From positions 208,367 through 272,366 of the forward strand of contig CANKBS010000001.1 of assembly GCA_947480015.1 (NCBI GenBank): a stretch of 64,000 nt of DNA, given 5' to 3'. The DNA comes from Sphingobacteriaceae bacterium (GTDB lineage Bacteria; Bacteroidota; Bacteroidia; B-17B0; Aurantibacillaceae). The notes beneath the pieces are model-generated. The model ran no database searches and was not told the DNA's origin. It was given only the letters and a program-made list of their open reading frames with translations. A program made the translations under genes and the position numbers. Positions 16,048 to 25,983 of this stretch are shown here, piece after piece; position 1 is the stretch's first letter; each line of letters opens with the position of its first letter.

Positions 16048-18114
16048 TTATATCGTTAAAAAGCGTTTGCGGATAAACCATTCAATGGATAAAAGTAATA
16101 AAATCAACCAAAAAAATGCTTTTAAATCGATGAGCGCAGAGGTAATGCTTTGACTGTAGGTGATAGGCTTAATGTTTTCGTTATTAAGTAAGGTCTCTTC
16201 CAACTGTTTCGTTTCATTTGCATAGTACATTTTTGCGCCACTGCGGTGGGCCAATTGGTATAGTAGATGATGGTTAGCTACGGTATTCAGTTTTTCTGAT
16301 ACCACTTCTCTCACGGCAATCATTCCGGTTTTGATTAGTAACTCATTGTTAACTCTAACCTGCGTTGTAAATTTATATTCACCGGGTGGTAAAATCCCAA
16401 CCTCTAATTTATACGACTTGTCGGTTTTGCTAAAGGTATAGTTAAACTGTTTTTTATCCGTATTCATTAGCATAAAGCTAACGTCGGGTTCGGTGATTAA
16501 TTCATAACTTTTATTATAAACTTCGGCGCTCAGCTGCAGTTGTTCATTTTCATTGATGATTTTAGGGTAAGTAATACGAAATAAACTCTTATCACTTTTT
16601 ACCGCTAAATATTGCACCGTTTTACTTATCAGTTCTTCGAAAAGTTTATGTGATTTATGTTCGGCAAAATCACGCATATTCCATTTCCACAAACCATCGC
16701 CTAAAAAAAGCGCGGTCTTTAATTCATTTACTTCAGTGAAAACCAAAATCGGATTTTCGGTGTCAACCATGCCTATATGCTGATTTAACAGGGCATTAGA
16801 GCCATTCGAGAGCGTGTATTTGCCAAAAAAACAGCTTACAGCCGGAAGGTCCTTGACGAATTTTTTAAACGCATCACTTAAACTAAATAAGGCGAATGAA
16901 TTAATTAACACCGGTTCCGAATCGTTAAACTGAAAACCTGCCCCGTTAATTTTAATGCCTGGTAAATTATCATTAATACCGGGATTAATGATCCAGAAAG
17001 GAATCCGGTTGTTTTTACAATCCTCCAAAAACGCTTGTTGTGCAGTGGAATAACCATGAAAAATTACCAAACTATAAGGTTTTAATGAACCTGTAAAATT
17101 AGCACTTAGCGCAGTTTCCAGTTCATAATTGGTGCCATTCACCAGCGCTTCCTTTATGGCCGAAATGTCGGGATGAGGCGCCGACGCAAGCAAAAGAATT
17201 TTTTCTTTGTTATTGATCACATCTACCACAAAGGATTGTCCATTGTTGCTTTTGTTTTTCTCGTCTTCAAGAATGCTAACCTTGGCCGTGTATTTGGTAA
17301 TGCCAGCACTCTGGGCACTTAAGGTGAAATTTAAGCTGCTTAAAAAATTATCGGATGTAATGCTTATAAGTTGGTTTGCTTTTTGAACCGCGTCTTGAAA
17401 TAGACTTACATTGACCTGTTTGCCTTTGTATTTTTTTGCATTTAGCAAAACTTCAACCGGAAAATTATTTCCCAAATAAGCCACCTGATTAAAATTGATT
17501 TTTTGAATGGCCACATCCTTCACTTCATTGGTATCGCCTAAGGCAATGGTGTAAATCGGATATGGTAATTTTTCGGAGGCAATTACCGGGTTGCCACCTT
17601 TGTTGTAAATACCATCACTCACAATAATAAGCGCGCCAATGTTTTGATTGGCATAATTATTATCTACTTCTTTAATTAGGTTTTCGAGGTCGGTTTGTTT
17701 TTCAGAAAAATCAGGACCGGCTTCTGAAGCAAGGGTTTTGTTGCCAAATAATAAAGCCCTTATGCCATATTTTGATTTTAGTTTATCTTTTAAAGCGGTT
17801 AAATCGTTTTGCAATTTACCCTTTACAAAAGCACTGTCCCTTAAGGCAACCAGCGAACTTGAATTATCGAAAGCAAAAAGGATGAGCGGGTTTTCGGTTT
17901 CGTTTTTAACCTGTTTAAAAAACACAGAAAGCAAAAACAAGGAGATCAGAAAAACACTTAAGAACCGCAAAGCAATCATGGTATATATGGCCCAGGCAGG
18001 CACTTCGCCCTTTTTTTTGACTTTTACATATAACCACCAGGCCAAGGCCAAAGCCATTGTTATACTCAATAACACAAAGTACCAGGGACTGTTAATGATG
18101 GTTTTCGCGAACAA
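16048..18114 (-). CDS. Large VWA/BatA-like membrane protein of unknown function
   Basis: A 688-residue protein with two N-terminal membrane helices (about 10-30 and 42-65), a long extracytoplasmic region and one C-terminal helix (about 665-682) followed by RKRF. Residues 75-205 resemble a von Willebrand A fold in which the metal-site motif is FAFDNSSS and a later strand is LIIVSDGIYN. Later residues resemble Ig-like and glutamine-amidotransferase-like domains of BatA-type proteins. Initiation is at TTG (18114). It probably acts in an envelope complex; VWA/DUF4159 proteins such as the one at 10,504-11,196 often occur together. Confidence 0.82.
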   Translation of the reverse strand: MFAKTIINSPWYFVLLSITMALALAWWLYVKVKKKGEVPAWAIYTMIALRFLSVFLISLFLLSVFFKQVKNETENPLILFAFDNSSSLVALRDSAFVKGKLQNDLTALKDKLKSKYGIRALLFGNKTLASEAGPDFSEKQTDLENLIKEVDNNYANQNIGALIIVSDGIYNKGGNPVIASEKLPYPIYTIALGDTNEVKDVAIQKINFNQVAYLGNNFPVEVLLNAKKYKGKQVNVSLFQDAVQKANQLISITSDNFLSSLNFTLSAQSAGITKYTAKVSILEDEKNKSNNGQSFVVDVINNKEKILLLASAPHPDISAIKEALVNGTNYELETALSANFTGSLKPYSLVIFHGYSTAQQAFLEDCKNNRIPFWIINPGINDNLPGIKINGAGFQFNDSEPVLINSFALFSLSDAFKKFVKDLPAVSCFFGKYTLSNGSNALLNQHIGMVDTENPILVFTEVNELKTALFLGDGLWKWNMRDFAEHKSHKLFEELISKTVQYLAVKSDKSLFRITYPKIINENEQLQLSAEVYNKSYELITEPDVSFMLMNTDKKQFNYTFSKTDKSYKLEVGILPPGEYKFTTQVRVNNELLIKTGMIAVREVVSEKLNTVANHHLLYQLAHRSGAKMYYANETKQLEETLLNNENIKPITYSQSITSALIDLKAFFWLILLLLSIEWFIRKRFLTI

Positions 18115-18177
18115 AATTCTTAAAATTTAAAGGGTTGGAAAAATCCAAATAAGCTACTAATAGAGGAAGGCAGCAAA

Positions 18178-18924
18178 TTAGGTAAGCATACCACCGCATA
18201 CATTGATGCATTGGCCGGTAATGTATGCACTCATGTCGCTGGCCAAAAATAATGTTAGGTTTGCCACATCCTCAGTTGATCCACCACGTTTTAATGGAAT
18301 AGCATCGCGCCATTGTTGTATGACTTTTTCATCCAAAGCAGCGGTCATTTCGGTCTCAATAAAACCAGGCGCAATAGCATTACTGCGTATGTTACGCGAC
18401 CCCAGTTCGAGGGCGATTGATTTGGTGAAACCAATAATACCTGCTTTTGAAGCGGCATAATTACTTTGACCGGCATTGCCTTTTACGCCAACCACCGAAC
18501 TCATGTTAATAATAGAACCTTTTTTGGCCTTTAACATGGGGCGTTGCACAGCTTTTACCAGATTAAACACCGATTTTAAATTGGCATTGATGACCTCATC
18601 CCATTGTTGTTCACTCATGCGCATCAGCAAAGTATCGCGAGTAATGCCGGCATTGTTAACTAGCACATCAATGGTGCCAAAGTCAACAACCACCTGAGTC
18701 ACTAAGTCGTCGGCAGATTTAAAATCACCGGCATCGCTTTTATAACCTTTCGCTTTAATGCCAAATGCAGCTAATTCAAGTTCAAGGGCTTTTGCTTTTT
18801 CTTCCGAACTCACATAAGTAAAGGCAATATTGGCTCCATTTTTCGCGAAGGTAAGGGCAATGCCTTTTCCAATTCCTCGGGTAGCGCCGGTAATAAGGGC
18901 GACTTTATTTTGTAATAATTGCAT
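18178..18924 (-). CDS. fabG: 3-oxoacyl-[acyl-carrier-protein] reductase
   Basis: NADPH-dependent short-chain dehydrogenase that reduces 3-ketoacyl-ACP in type II fatty acid synthesis. It is 248 residues, the normal length. The Rossmann glycine motif TGATRGIG (12-19), NNAG, the catalytic serine (MSSVVG) and the YAASK motif (Tyr, Lys) are intact, and the C-terminal YITGQ-INVCGG is typical. Other fab genes are not adjacent, so it stands alone under a well-formed promoter at 18943-18971 on the minus strand. Confidence 0.96.
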   Translation of the reverse strand: MQLLQNKVALITGATRGIGKGIALTFAKNGANIAFTYVSSEEKAKALELELAAFGIKAKGYKSDAGDFKSADDLVTQVVVDFGTIDVLVNNAGITRDTLLMRMSEQQWDEVINANLKSVFNLVKAVQRPMLKAKKGSIINMSSVVGVKGNAGQSNYAASKAGIIGFTKSIALELGSRNIRSNAIAPGFIETEMTAALDEKVIQQWRDAIPLKRGGSTEDVANLTLFLASDMSAYITGQCINVCGGMLT

Positions 18925-18942
18925 AGTAGATTAGTTAAAATT

Positions 18943-18971
18943 CAAAGATAGTTTAATTTTTTAGAGCCAAA
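18943..18971 (-). promoter_or_regulatory. Bacteroidota-type promoter of fabG
   Basis: On the minus strand, TTTG (complement of 18968-18971) and TATCTTTG (complement of 18943-18950) are separated by 17 bases, and the -7 box lies 18 bases upstream of the fabG ATG, leaving a leader of only about 12 bases. Confidence 0.72.
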
Positions 18972-19196
18972 AAATTAAGAATCACCCAAGGCTAATTTAA
19001 TGTTAAGGTGCTTTAATTTCTGATAGCATTCTCCCAAATTAAATCTAGCGCGAATAAAACAATCCGAGTAAATAATTGAGGGATTAAATATTCACGACAC
19101 AGCCCGCGCTGCTTTCCAGATTTCGGAAATCAAAAGCCATTTAAAAATTGTGATTTATTGAAAAATAACTTATTTTAGGCCTTTATTTTGTAAAGT
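18972..19196. other. Intergenic region between divergent fabG and the adhesin gene
   Basis: Between the two divergent promoters nothing coding or repetitive is recognisable. A small GC-rich island (GCCCGCGCTGC) sits near 19102. Confidence 0.45.
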
Positions 19197-19227
19197 ATTA
19201 AATTCTAGTAAGGTATTTGTATATTTG
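19197..19227 (+). promoter_or_regulatory. Bacteroidota-type promoter of the adhesin gene
   Basis: TTTG at 19197-19200 and TATATTTG at 19220-19227 with a 19-base spacer. The ATG follows 22 bases downstream of the -7 box. Confidence 0.75.
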
Positions 19228-19249
19228 TCAATTGTTATTATTTTAAATT

Positions 19250-21964
19250 ATGAGAAAATCATTAGCGTTAGTTTTCGCTTTAGTCAGCTTCTTTTCAAAA
19301 TCGCAAGTAATTTGCGGAGGATCTTCTGCCACACTTACTCCAACAAACCCTCAGGGTCTTGGTAACCCTAGTTATTCCTTGAATCCGGGTGGCTTTACAC
19401 CTGATCCCAATGGTAATTTTGTGGTTTCGCCAAATGTGACTTCTAGCTTTACAATTTATACCACCGGTACCAATACAGCGAATGTGGTGAATACAACTTC
19501 AGCGGTTGTCACTGTTACCGTGCGGCCACAACCACTTACGGCTACTACACTTACGCAATCGAGCTGTACCAACAGCTTAAATTCATTTAACCTTAATCTA
19601 ACATTTAATCCTGCCAGTCCGGCACCTAGTTATACCATTGCATGGTCAACCGTGCCTATGGGTGTGTTAACGAGTACACAGTATTCATTAATGAACGGGT
19701 CTGTTCCGGGTGGACCTTATTCTGCAACCATATCTGTTGCAGGTGGCTGTTCACTTATCACTTCCTTCACACTCAATGCTCAACCGGCTCAGGCGGTATA
19801 TTCCGTTGTACCTTTCGGTTCTACTCAAACCATTACGTGTTCTCAGCCTACTATAGATTTGAGTACCACAAATCCGGCATACACGTATACGTGGTCAAGC
19901 ACATCTTTTTCACCGGTAGTTTCTAATTCCATTTCTATTTCCGCCATAAACCTAGGTACCTATGTGGTTACAGGGCAAAATCAAATTTCAGGTTGTGCTA
20001 AATCCTATACCTTTAATGTGATTCAAAATGTTAGTACACCAACCTCGGCCATTACACCAACCCTCATTAACGTGACCTGTGGGCAACCTTTTATTCCTAC
20101 CGTTACCATCACGGCAACACCATCGGTAAACATTACACATTATATTTATTCCCCGCAAGGCTTTACTTTCTCGGCTAACTCACATACGGCTATTTATGCC
20201 CCGCCGGGTGGTTCACCGGGCTTATCAACCTATACTTATGTATTGGTAAATAATGTGAGCGGATGTACCAGCACCAAAAACTTTACTGTAACCTCCAGTG
20301 TGGGTTTCCCAACGTTTACGGTTGTTAGTCCACAAAACTTTACCTTGGGTTGCGGCACCAAAAGTGTGGCCACCATTAATTTAATTAACGGTAATACATC
20401 ACCGATACCGGGCGGACCAATATCTTACACATTATTATATCCTGGTTATACGTATACACCTTCTCCTATTCCATATCCTGGTGGAGGAACCTACACGACG
20501 GCTATACCCGGCACGTATACGGCGGTTACCCATGACAATGCCAGTCAATGTGAAACCATCGTGCAATTATCTGTTATCCAACTAACGCTGGGTCCGAATA
20601 TTTCAGCGATTGTACCGACACAAATATTAGATTGTTACAATGGAACTACAACGCTTACAGGTATCTGTGAAAACACCAATGTGTTTTACAATTGGAGTTT
20701 CCCTGGTTCGCCGGGTAATCAAAACGGAGCTGTGATGACGGTAAGTACTAATCCGGCTGCTCCAACCAATTCACTTATTACCAACTATACCTTAACGGTT
20801 ACCGACAATAATAATTCGTGTAAAACGTCATCCATCATCCCAATGTATCAAAATCTGTTTCCTCCTAAAACGATTATCACGTCAGGTGTGACAGCTTTAA
20901 CTTGTTTAACCCCAACCATTACTTTAACCAATGGTAGTACGCCTTATCCGCAACCTCTGGGCGGTTTATTTCCTCCGGGAGGTCCCGTTATTGGTTTTAT
21001 GTGGACGGGACCAACTCCGCAAGAACCATTGGGTTTAAGTACAACCTATATCGCTTCTACTGTTGGAACGTATACTTTAGTAGGTATGGATGTGGTGAAT
21101 GGATGTAAATCATTTACAACGATAAACATTACCGATAATCAAATCTATCCAACAGTAAATAATCCGGTTGTTCCCCCACCTTCTAAATTAGATTGTGGTG
21201 CAACCTATACGGTATTAACACCTGTTTATACTAATTCAACAGCAGCTTACAGTTATTCTTGGTCAAGTGGTGGTAAGCCATTTCCTGGTCCACCAAACGC
21301 CACAACATTATCCATTTTTCAAGTTTCCACTCCGGGTACCTATACCTTGGTAGTAACAAACACATCTAGTCAATGTAAAACTACTGCTTTCATGTCGGCA
21401 ATTAATGGCAGTTTGATTAGTGATTTTTCAGTAGACCACGATTTTGGGTATTCACCTTTAACGGTAAACTTCATCAATAATTCACTTTCAGGTTCTACAA
21501 CTACTAACATGACCTCGTATTGGGGTTTTGGCGACGGTACTTCAACAGGGTCTACCTCTGTTAGTTATTCCGTTCAGCCAACAAAAACCTATAGCTTAGC
21601 CGGCACCTATACCGTGGTATTGTATTCACGTAATGGCACCTGTTTAGATTCGTCGAGTCATGTTATTCGTGTTGAAATTCCATCAGAATTGGTTATTCCG
21701 AATGTGTTTACACCAAATGGTGATGGCGTGAATGATTTGTTCTTTTTAAAAGCCACTAACTTAAGCGAGATTAATGTGCTTATTTACGACAGATGGGGCC
21801 ACATCGTTTTTGAATTGATTAGTCAAAAAGGAAACGTTGCTTGGGATGGTAAAAACCAATACGGTGTAGAAGTTGCTGAAGGCAGTTATTTTTACATCAT
21901 AACCGCTAAAGGCAGAGATGTAAAAGAGTTTACTCAAAAAGGCACGGTAACAGTATTGAGATAA
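19250..21964 (+). CDS. Large secreted adhesin-like protein with PKD domain and type B T9SS sorting domain
   Basis: A 904-residue surface or secreted protein. After a signal peptide (FSKSQ) come about six to seven repeats of roughly 80-95 residues, each with a TC/DC cysteine near its start (for example LTCLTPTITLTNGS) and ending GTYT-(V/L), an Ig-like adhesive pattern. Near residue 725-815 lies a PKD-like domain with WGFGDGTS. The last 85 residues are the gliding-motility-associated type B sorting domain: IPNVFTPNGDGVNDLFF, then YDRWGHIVFE, WDGKNQYG and GSYFYI. It should cross the outer membrane through the type IX system. Monocistronic with its own promoter and terminator. Confidence 0.92.
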   Translation: MRKSLALVFALVSFFSKSQVICGGSSATLTPTNPQGLGNPSYSLNPGGFTPDPNGNFVVSPNVTSSFTIYTTGTNTANVVNTTSAVVTVTVRPQPLTATTLTQSSCTNSLNSFNLNLTFNPASPAPSYTIAWSTVPMGVLTSTQYSLMNGSVPGGPYSATISVAGGCSLITSFTLNAQPAQAVYSVVPFGSTQTITCSQPTIDLSTTNPAYTYTWSSTSFSPVVSNSISISAINLGTYVVTGQNQISGCAKSYTFNVIQNVSTPTSAITPTLINVTCGQPFIPTVTITATPSVNITHYIYSPQGFTFSANSHTAIYAPPGGSPGLSTYTYVLVNNVSGCTSTKNFTVTSSVGFPTFTVVSPQNFTLGCGTKSVATINLINGNTSPIPGGPISYTLLYPGYTYTPSPIPYPGGGTYTTAIPGTYTAVTHDNASQCETIVQLSVIQLTLGPNISAIVPTQILDCYNGTTTLTGICENTNVFYNWSFPGSPGNQNGAVMTVSTNPAAPTNSLITNYTLTVTDNNNSCKTSSIIPMYQNLFPPKTIITSGVTALTCLTPTITLTNGSTPYPQPLGGLFPPGGPVIGFMWTGPTPQEPLGLSTTYIASTVGTYTLVGMDVVNGCKSFTTINITDNQIYPTVNNPVVPPPSKLDCGATYTVLTPVYTNSTAAYSYSWSSGGKPFPGPPNATTLSIFQVSTPGTYTLVVTNTSSQCKTTAFMSAINGSLISDFSVDHDFGYSPLTVNFINNSLSGSTTTNMTSYWGFGDGTSTGSTSVSYSVQPTKTYSLAGTYTVVLYSRNGTCLDSSSHVIRVEIPSELVIPNVFTPNGDGVNDLFFLKATNLSEINVLIYDRWGHIVFELISQKGNVAWDGKNQYGVEVAEGSYFYIITAKGRDVKEFTQKGTVTVLR

Positions 21965-21984
21965 TTTAGTTTAATTTTATTTTT

Positions 21985-22014
21985 AAAACCCGGTGAAAAA
22001 ACGCCGGGTTTTTT
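21985..22014 (+). terminator. Intrinsic terminator of the adhesin gene
   Basis: AAACCCGG, ten-base loop, CCGGGTTT followed by a T run, 22 bases after the stop codon. Confidence 0.88.
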
Positions 22015-22071
22015 CTTTGTCATTTTTCAATTACAAATAAAACCTTACATTTGAGGCTATATAAAACCATT

Positions 22072-23268
22072 ATGAACATTCACGAATATCAGGGTAAGAG
22101 TATTTTAAAAAGTTTTGGCGTTGCGATACAAGAAGGGATACTAGCCGAAACCCCTGAACAGGCCGTAGAAGCTGCAAAGGAACTCCAAGTAAAATATAAC
22201 AGCGACTGGGTGGTAGTAAAAGCCCAAATACATGCAGGTGGCCGTGGTAAAGGCGGTGGCGTTAAATTGGCAAAAAATTTGGATGAGGTAAAAGAAAGAG
22301 CCACAGCCATTTTAGGCATGCACCTCATTACTCCTCAAACCAGTGCTACAGGAAAATTAGTAAATAAAGTGTTGATCACTCAGGATGTTTATTATCCGGG
22401 GGCTGCACCTACCAAAGAATTTTATATGAGTGTATTATTAGACCGTTCAAAAGGTCGTAATACCATTATTTATAGTACCGAAGGTGGTATGGATATTGAG
22501 CATGTTGCTGAACATACCCCTGATAAAATATGGAAAGAAGAAATTGACCCACGGGTGGGTTTACAAGCATTTCAGGCGCGTAAAATTGCTTTTAATTTAG
22601 GTTTAAGCGGTAATGCATTTAAAGAAATGGTACGTTTTGTGACCTCTCTCTATAAAGCTTACGAAAGCATTGATGCTTCCTTGTTTGAAATTAATCCGGT
22701 TTTAAAAACCAGTGATGATAAAATTATTGCTGTTGATAGTAAAGTTTCGTTTGATGATAACGGTTTATTCCGTCACCCTGATTACGAAGCCATGCGTGAT
22801 GTTACCGAAGAAGATCCAACGGACGTGGAAGCCAGAAACGCAGAATTAAATTATGTGAAATTGGATGGCAACGTGGGTTGTATGGTAAATGGGGCAGGAT
22901 TAGCCATGGCAACCATGGACATTATTAAATTAAGTGGTGGAGAACCGGCCAACTTTTTGGATGTGGGTGGTACAGCCAATGCCGAACGCGTTGAAAAAGC
23001 TTTTAGAATTATTTTAAAAGATAAAAATGTAAAAGCCATTTTAGTAAACATTTTTGGCGGTATAGTGCGTTGCGACCGTGTGGCGCAGGGCATCGTAGAT
23101 GCTTATAAAAACATGGGAACGATTGATGTGCCTATTATTATCCGTTTACAAGGAACCAATGCCGAATTGGCTAAAAAAATTGTGGATGAATCGGGCTTAA
23201 AAGTGTATTCAGCCATCGAATTTCATGAAGCAGCTGCTTTGGTAAATAAATTATTAAAAGCAAACTAA
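22072..23268 (+). CDS. sucC: Succinate-CoA ligase (ADP-forming) subunit beta
   Basis: TCA-cycle enzyme subunit making ATP from succinyl-CoA. I use the ATG at 22072 (MNIHEYQGK, the family's usual start; 398 residues); an in-frame TTG 21 bases earlier has no support. The ATP-grasp domain holds VVKAQIHAGGRGKGGGV, and FEINPV marks the metal/nucleotide site. The CoA-binding/flavodoxin-like part has NGAGLAMATMD, LDVGG and VNIFGGIVRCD. sucD is not adjacent, so the alpha subunit must be elsewhere. A -7-like box TACATTTG (22046-22053) lies 18 bases upstream but lacks a well-spaced -33 box. Confidence 0.97.
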   Translation: MNIHEYQGKSILKSFGVAIQEGILAETPEQAVEAAKELQVKYNSDWVVVKAQIHAGGRGKGGGVKLAKNLDEVKERATAILGMHLITPQTSATGKLVNKVLITQDVYYPGAAPTKEFYMSVLLDRSKGRNTIIYSTEGGMDIEHVAEHTPDKIWKEEIDPRVGLQAFQARKIAFNLGLSGNAFKEMVRFVTSLYKAYESIDASLFEINPVLKTSDDKIIAVDSKVSFDDNGLFRHPDYEAMRDVTEEDPTDVEARNAELNYVKLDGNVGCMVNGAGLAMATMDIIKLSGGEPANFLDVGGTANAERVEKAFRIILKDKNVKAILVNIFGGIVRCDRVAQGIVDAYKNMGTIDVPIIIRLQGTNAELAKKIVDESGLKVYSAIEFHEAAALVNKLLKAN

Positions 23269-23375
23269 AAAACTTATCTTTAAAAATTAAATAGGTTTAC
23301 TAATTCAAAATACAGGCATAAACAGGCTTTAAGGAAAGCCGGTTTAGCAAAAAAATAAAATAAATAAAACCAAAG

Positions 23376-24269
23376 ATGAACAAATCAACTTTATTATTTT
23401 TATCCGCAATCACCGCATTCTCTCTAAGCAGTTGTGGTGGAGGCGAAAAAGCTGAGGATACTGAATCAGTAGACTCTACAAAAACAGAAGAACCTAAAGC
23501 AGGTCCGGCTTCTGAAACATTTTTTCAGGTACCTTCTCCGGGTGAAATGTTAACCTTCATTAAAATGGTTGGTGGAAAGAACAACAAAAACATTTCCTTT
23601 CTAAATGCCACTTCTAATCAGAAAAACTATACTGATGCAAAGTTAAAGGCTTTAAATTTCGGTATCTATAGCTGCGATTTAAGCTACTGCAGCATTTTTG
23701 AGATTGGTTCAGAATCGCTGAAATATTTTAAAACCGTTAAAGTAATGGGCGACCAAATTGGTGTTGCTACGGCAATTAAACCTGAGGTGTTAAAACGTTT
23801 GGAATCCAACATCAGCTCTCCTGATTCGTTAGCTGTGATTACAGACGATGTTTATTTCTCTTCTTTTGAAGCCTTAGAAGACAGCAAACAAGGTCCAACC
23901 TTGGCTTTAGTTGTTGCCGGTGGCTGGTTAGAGAGTATTTACATTGCTGTTAATTTGGCTAAGTACGAAGCAAACTCTCCGGTAATTGAGCGTTTAGCCG
24001 ATCAAAAATACACACTTGAAAACCTCATTGAGTTTTTAAAGAAACACGAAACCAGTGATGCTAACGTTGCTGCAGTGAAAACGGATTTTGATGGCTTGCT
24101 TGCCGAATTCAATAAAATTGGTGAACAAGATGCTAAACAAGTGAAATCAAAAGACGCTAAAGCTACCACCTTAACCGGAGGTAAACAATTGGTCATCACT
24201 GAAGAGGTGTATAAAGCCATTAATGAAAAAATTAAAAGCATTCGCAACTCTTATACTTTAACCAAATAA
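23376..24269 (+). CDS. Putative lipoprotein of unknown function
   Basis: A 297-residue exported protein with a clean lipobox (SLSSC, Cys20) followed by GGGE, and an acidic, serine/threonine-rich linker (residues 24-50). The remainder is mostly helical, containing SYCSIFEIGSESLKYFK and ALVVAGGWLES, with no domain I can name. It is well expressed-looking: the codon use matches neighbouring core genes. It lies 107 bases after sucC and 10 bases before the next exported protein, so the two unknown genes probably share a transcript. Confidence 0.82.
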   Translation: MNKSTLLFLSAITAFSLSSCGGGEKAEDTESVDSTKTEEPKAGPASETFFQVPSPGEMLTFIKMVGGKNNKNISFLNATSNQKNYTDAKLKALNFGIYSCDLSYCSIFEIGSESLKYFKTVKVMGDQIGVATAIKPEVLKRLESNISSPDSLAVITDDVYFSSFEALEDSKQGPTLALVVAGGWLESIYIAVNLAKYEANSPVIERLADQKYTLENLIEFLKKHETSDANVAAVKTDFDGLLAEFNKIGEQDAKQVKSKDAKATTLTGGKQLVITEEVYKAINEKIKSIRNSYTLTK

Positions 24270-24279
24270 TTTTAAAGCC

Positions 24280-24765
24280 ATGAAATACTTTTTAACTTTA
24301 GTCATAACTGTTGCAATGAGTGCTACCATGCTTTCCCAAACGTCGGTTTGCGGACAGTTTCATAGGAAATACTGTGTCTTTGAATCTAAATCGGCTGGTA
24401 AATGGGATTATAATGCTCAAAGCCGTTCAGGTTTATTTAATCAAGGAATGGTTTCCAAATTACGTTGTGTAATTTATAAGGGAATGGATTACCGGATCTC
24501 TGTTTGTTGCGAAACGCTTTTAGGAGAAAAAGTAAGTTATAAAATTTACGATTCACGTACCAACGAATTATTATTTGATAATAAAACTGCGGAAGATACG
24601 CAATCTTTTGAATTTCAAAGTGTGAGTACCCGTCAATTAGTTATTGAAGTGGTGGTGCCACAAGGTGCTACAGAAAAGGACAAACACAAATCAACCGATG
24701 CAGCCTGTGTAGGTTTATTAATTGAACATAAAATTACCGATAAACAAGGCTTCTCAGCCTACTAG
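24280..24765 (+). CDS. Exported protein of unknown function
   Basis: A 161-residue protein with a signal peptide (SATMLSQ, near residue 21) and six cysteines in the mature part (VCGQFHRKYC, RCVIYKG, VCCETLLG, AACVGL), which suggests disulfide-stabilised beta structure in the periplasm. It begins 10 bases after the preceding lipoprotein gene and ends before a strong terminator. The beta-rich pattern and SFEFQSVSTRQLVIEVVVP stretch recall small periplasmic sandwich folds, but no family is assigned. Confidence 0.78.
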   Translation: MKYFLTLVITVAMSATMLSQTSVCGQFHRKYCVFESKSAGKWDYNAQSRSGLFNQGMVSKLRCVIYKGMDYRISVCCETLLGEKVSYKIYDSRTNELLFDNKTAEDTQSFEFQSVSTRQLVIEVVVPQGATEKDKHKSTDAACVGLLIEHKITDKQGFSAY

Positions 24766-24785
24766 TCGATTCCCTTATATTAGTT

Positions 24786-24813
24786 AACCCAACCCGAAAA
24801 GGTTGGGTTTTTT
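24786..24813 (+). terminator. Intrinsic terminator
   Basis: AACCCAACC, loop CGAAAA, GGTTGGGTT then T run, 21 bases downstream of the exported-protein stop. It ends only 29 bases before panB, so panB needs a promoter inside that gap or read-through. Confidence 0.92.
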
Positions 24814-24841
24814 ATTTTAATTGTTTTACATTTATACTACA

Positions 24842-25657
24842 ATGTCGGTTCACAAGGAAATAAAAAAGGTTACCACCAATACCCTTCATGAAATGAAAAA
24901 ACGTGGAGAAAAAATTGCTATGCTTACGGCGTATGATTATACCATGGCTAAGATTATTGACAGTTCTGGGGTGGATGTAATTTTGGTGGGCGACAGTGCG
25001 AGTAATGTGATGGCCGGACATGAAACTACCTTACCCATTACACTCGATCAGATGATCTATCACGCCGGCAGTGTGGTGCGTGGATGTAGCAGAGCATTGG
25101 TTATTATTGACCTTCCCTTTGGTTCTTATCAAGCCAATTCTAAAGAAGCCCTCATGTCGGCCATCCGCATCATGAAAGAGAGTGGGGCGCATGGTGTTAA
25201 ATTAGAAGGCGGCGCAGAGGTAAAAGAAAGCATACAACGTATTTTAACAGCGGGTATACCAGTAATGGGCCATTTGGGATTAACCCCTCAGAGTATTTAT
25301 AAATTTGGCACTTATACAGTTAGAGCCAAAGAAGAAGAAGAAGCCGAGCGTTTATTAGAAGATGCGAAATTATTAGAGCAATACGGTTGTTTTGCTTTGG
25401 TGCTTGAAAAAATTCCTGCAGCCTTAGCTACCAAAGTAGCCGAGAGTATCAGTATTCCGGTTATCGGTATTGGCGCCGGTGGCGGTGTTGATGGTCAGGT
25501 ATTGGTAACACATGATATGTTGGGTATGACCCACGAATTTCATCCTCGTTTTTTAAGAAGGTATTTAAACTTATACGAAAGTATGGGTACAGCCTTTCAA
25601 CAGTATATTGCCGATGTAAAAAGCAAAGACTTTCCGAACGAAAAGGAACAGTATTAA
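24842..25657 (+). CDS. panB: 3-methyl-2-oxobutanoate hydroxymethyltransferase
   Basis: First committed enzyme of pantothenate synthesis, transferring a hydroxymethyl group from methylenetetrahydrofolate to alpha-ketoisovalerate. The TIM-barrel has the expected [12 protein letters not shown], then [13 protein letters not shown] with the metal-binding Asp, [22 protein letters not shown] and [15 protein letters not shown]. Start at the ATG 24842 (271 residues); an upstream in-frame TTG would encode a short tail not seen in the family. Other pan genes are not adjacent. Confidence 0.97.
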   Translation: MSVHKEIKKVTTNTLHEMKKRGEKIAMLTAYDYTMAKIIDSSGVDVILVGDSASNVMAGHETTLPITLDQMIYHAGSVVRGCSRALVIIDLPFGSYQANSKEALMSAIRIMKESGAHGVKLEGGAEVKESIQRILTAGIPVMGHLGLTPQSIYKFGTYTVRAKEEEEAERLLEDAKLLEQYGCFALVLEKIPAALATKVAESISIPVIGIGAGGGVDGQVLVTHDMLGMTHEFHPRFLRRYLNLYESMGTAFQQYIADVKSKDFPNEKEQY

Positions 25658-25983
25658 GTTTAGCGGATCTTTAATTTTTATACAAATTTTAAATGATCAT
25701 AAGCGATTATTAATCACAAAATTTTCTAGAATTAGCATATGTTCGCTTAATTACTGAAACTATTTTTTATTACCCCCAGTTTATGTCGACATAGGATAGT
25801 GAGTCATCATTACTTAAAAGGATATAGGTCTAATAAATTTAACCGGTTTAACGAATTAACTACTTTAAATTCATATGTTTAGCCAATGATAATCTGTTTT
25901 GGCAAAACAAGTATGCCAAATCTTTTAACTTATGTTTGATTTTTTTTAATTCTAATTTAGATTAAACCAAAAAACTTAGAATT
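25658..25983. other. Intergenic region upstream of the S74-type surface protein
   Basis: 326 bases, very AT-rich, without an open frame. It contains a perfect 12-bp palindrome TATGTCGACATA at 25782-25793 and a TTTAACCGGTTTAA stretch near 25840, either of which could be a regulator site. The best promoter match, TTTG (25935-25938) and TAATTTAG (25953-25960), has too short a spacer (14). Confidence 0.4.

Noticed and set aside
23325..23340. Possible terminator after sucC (GGCTTT-AAGG-AAAGCC)
   Set aside because: Short six-base stem and no T run, so not a convincing terminator.
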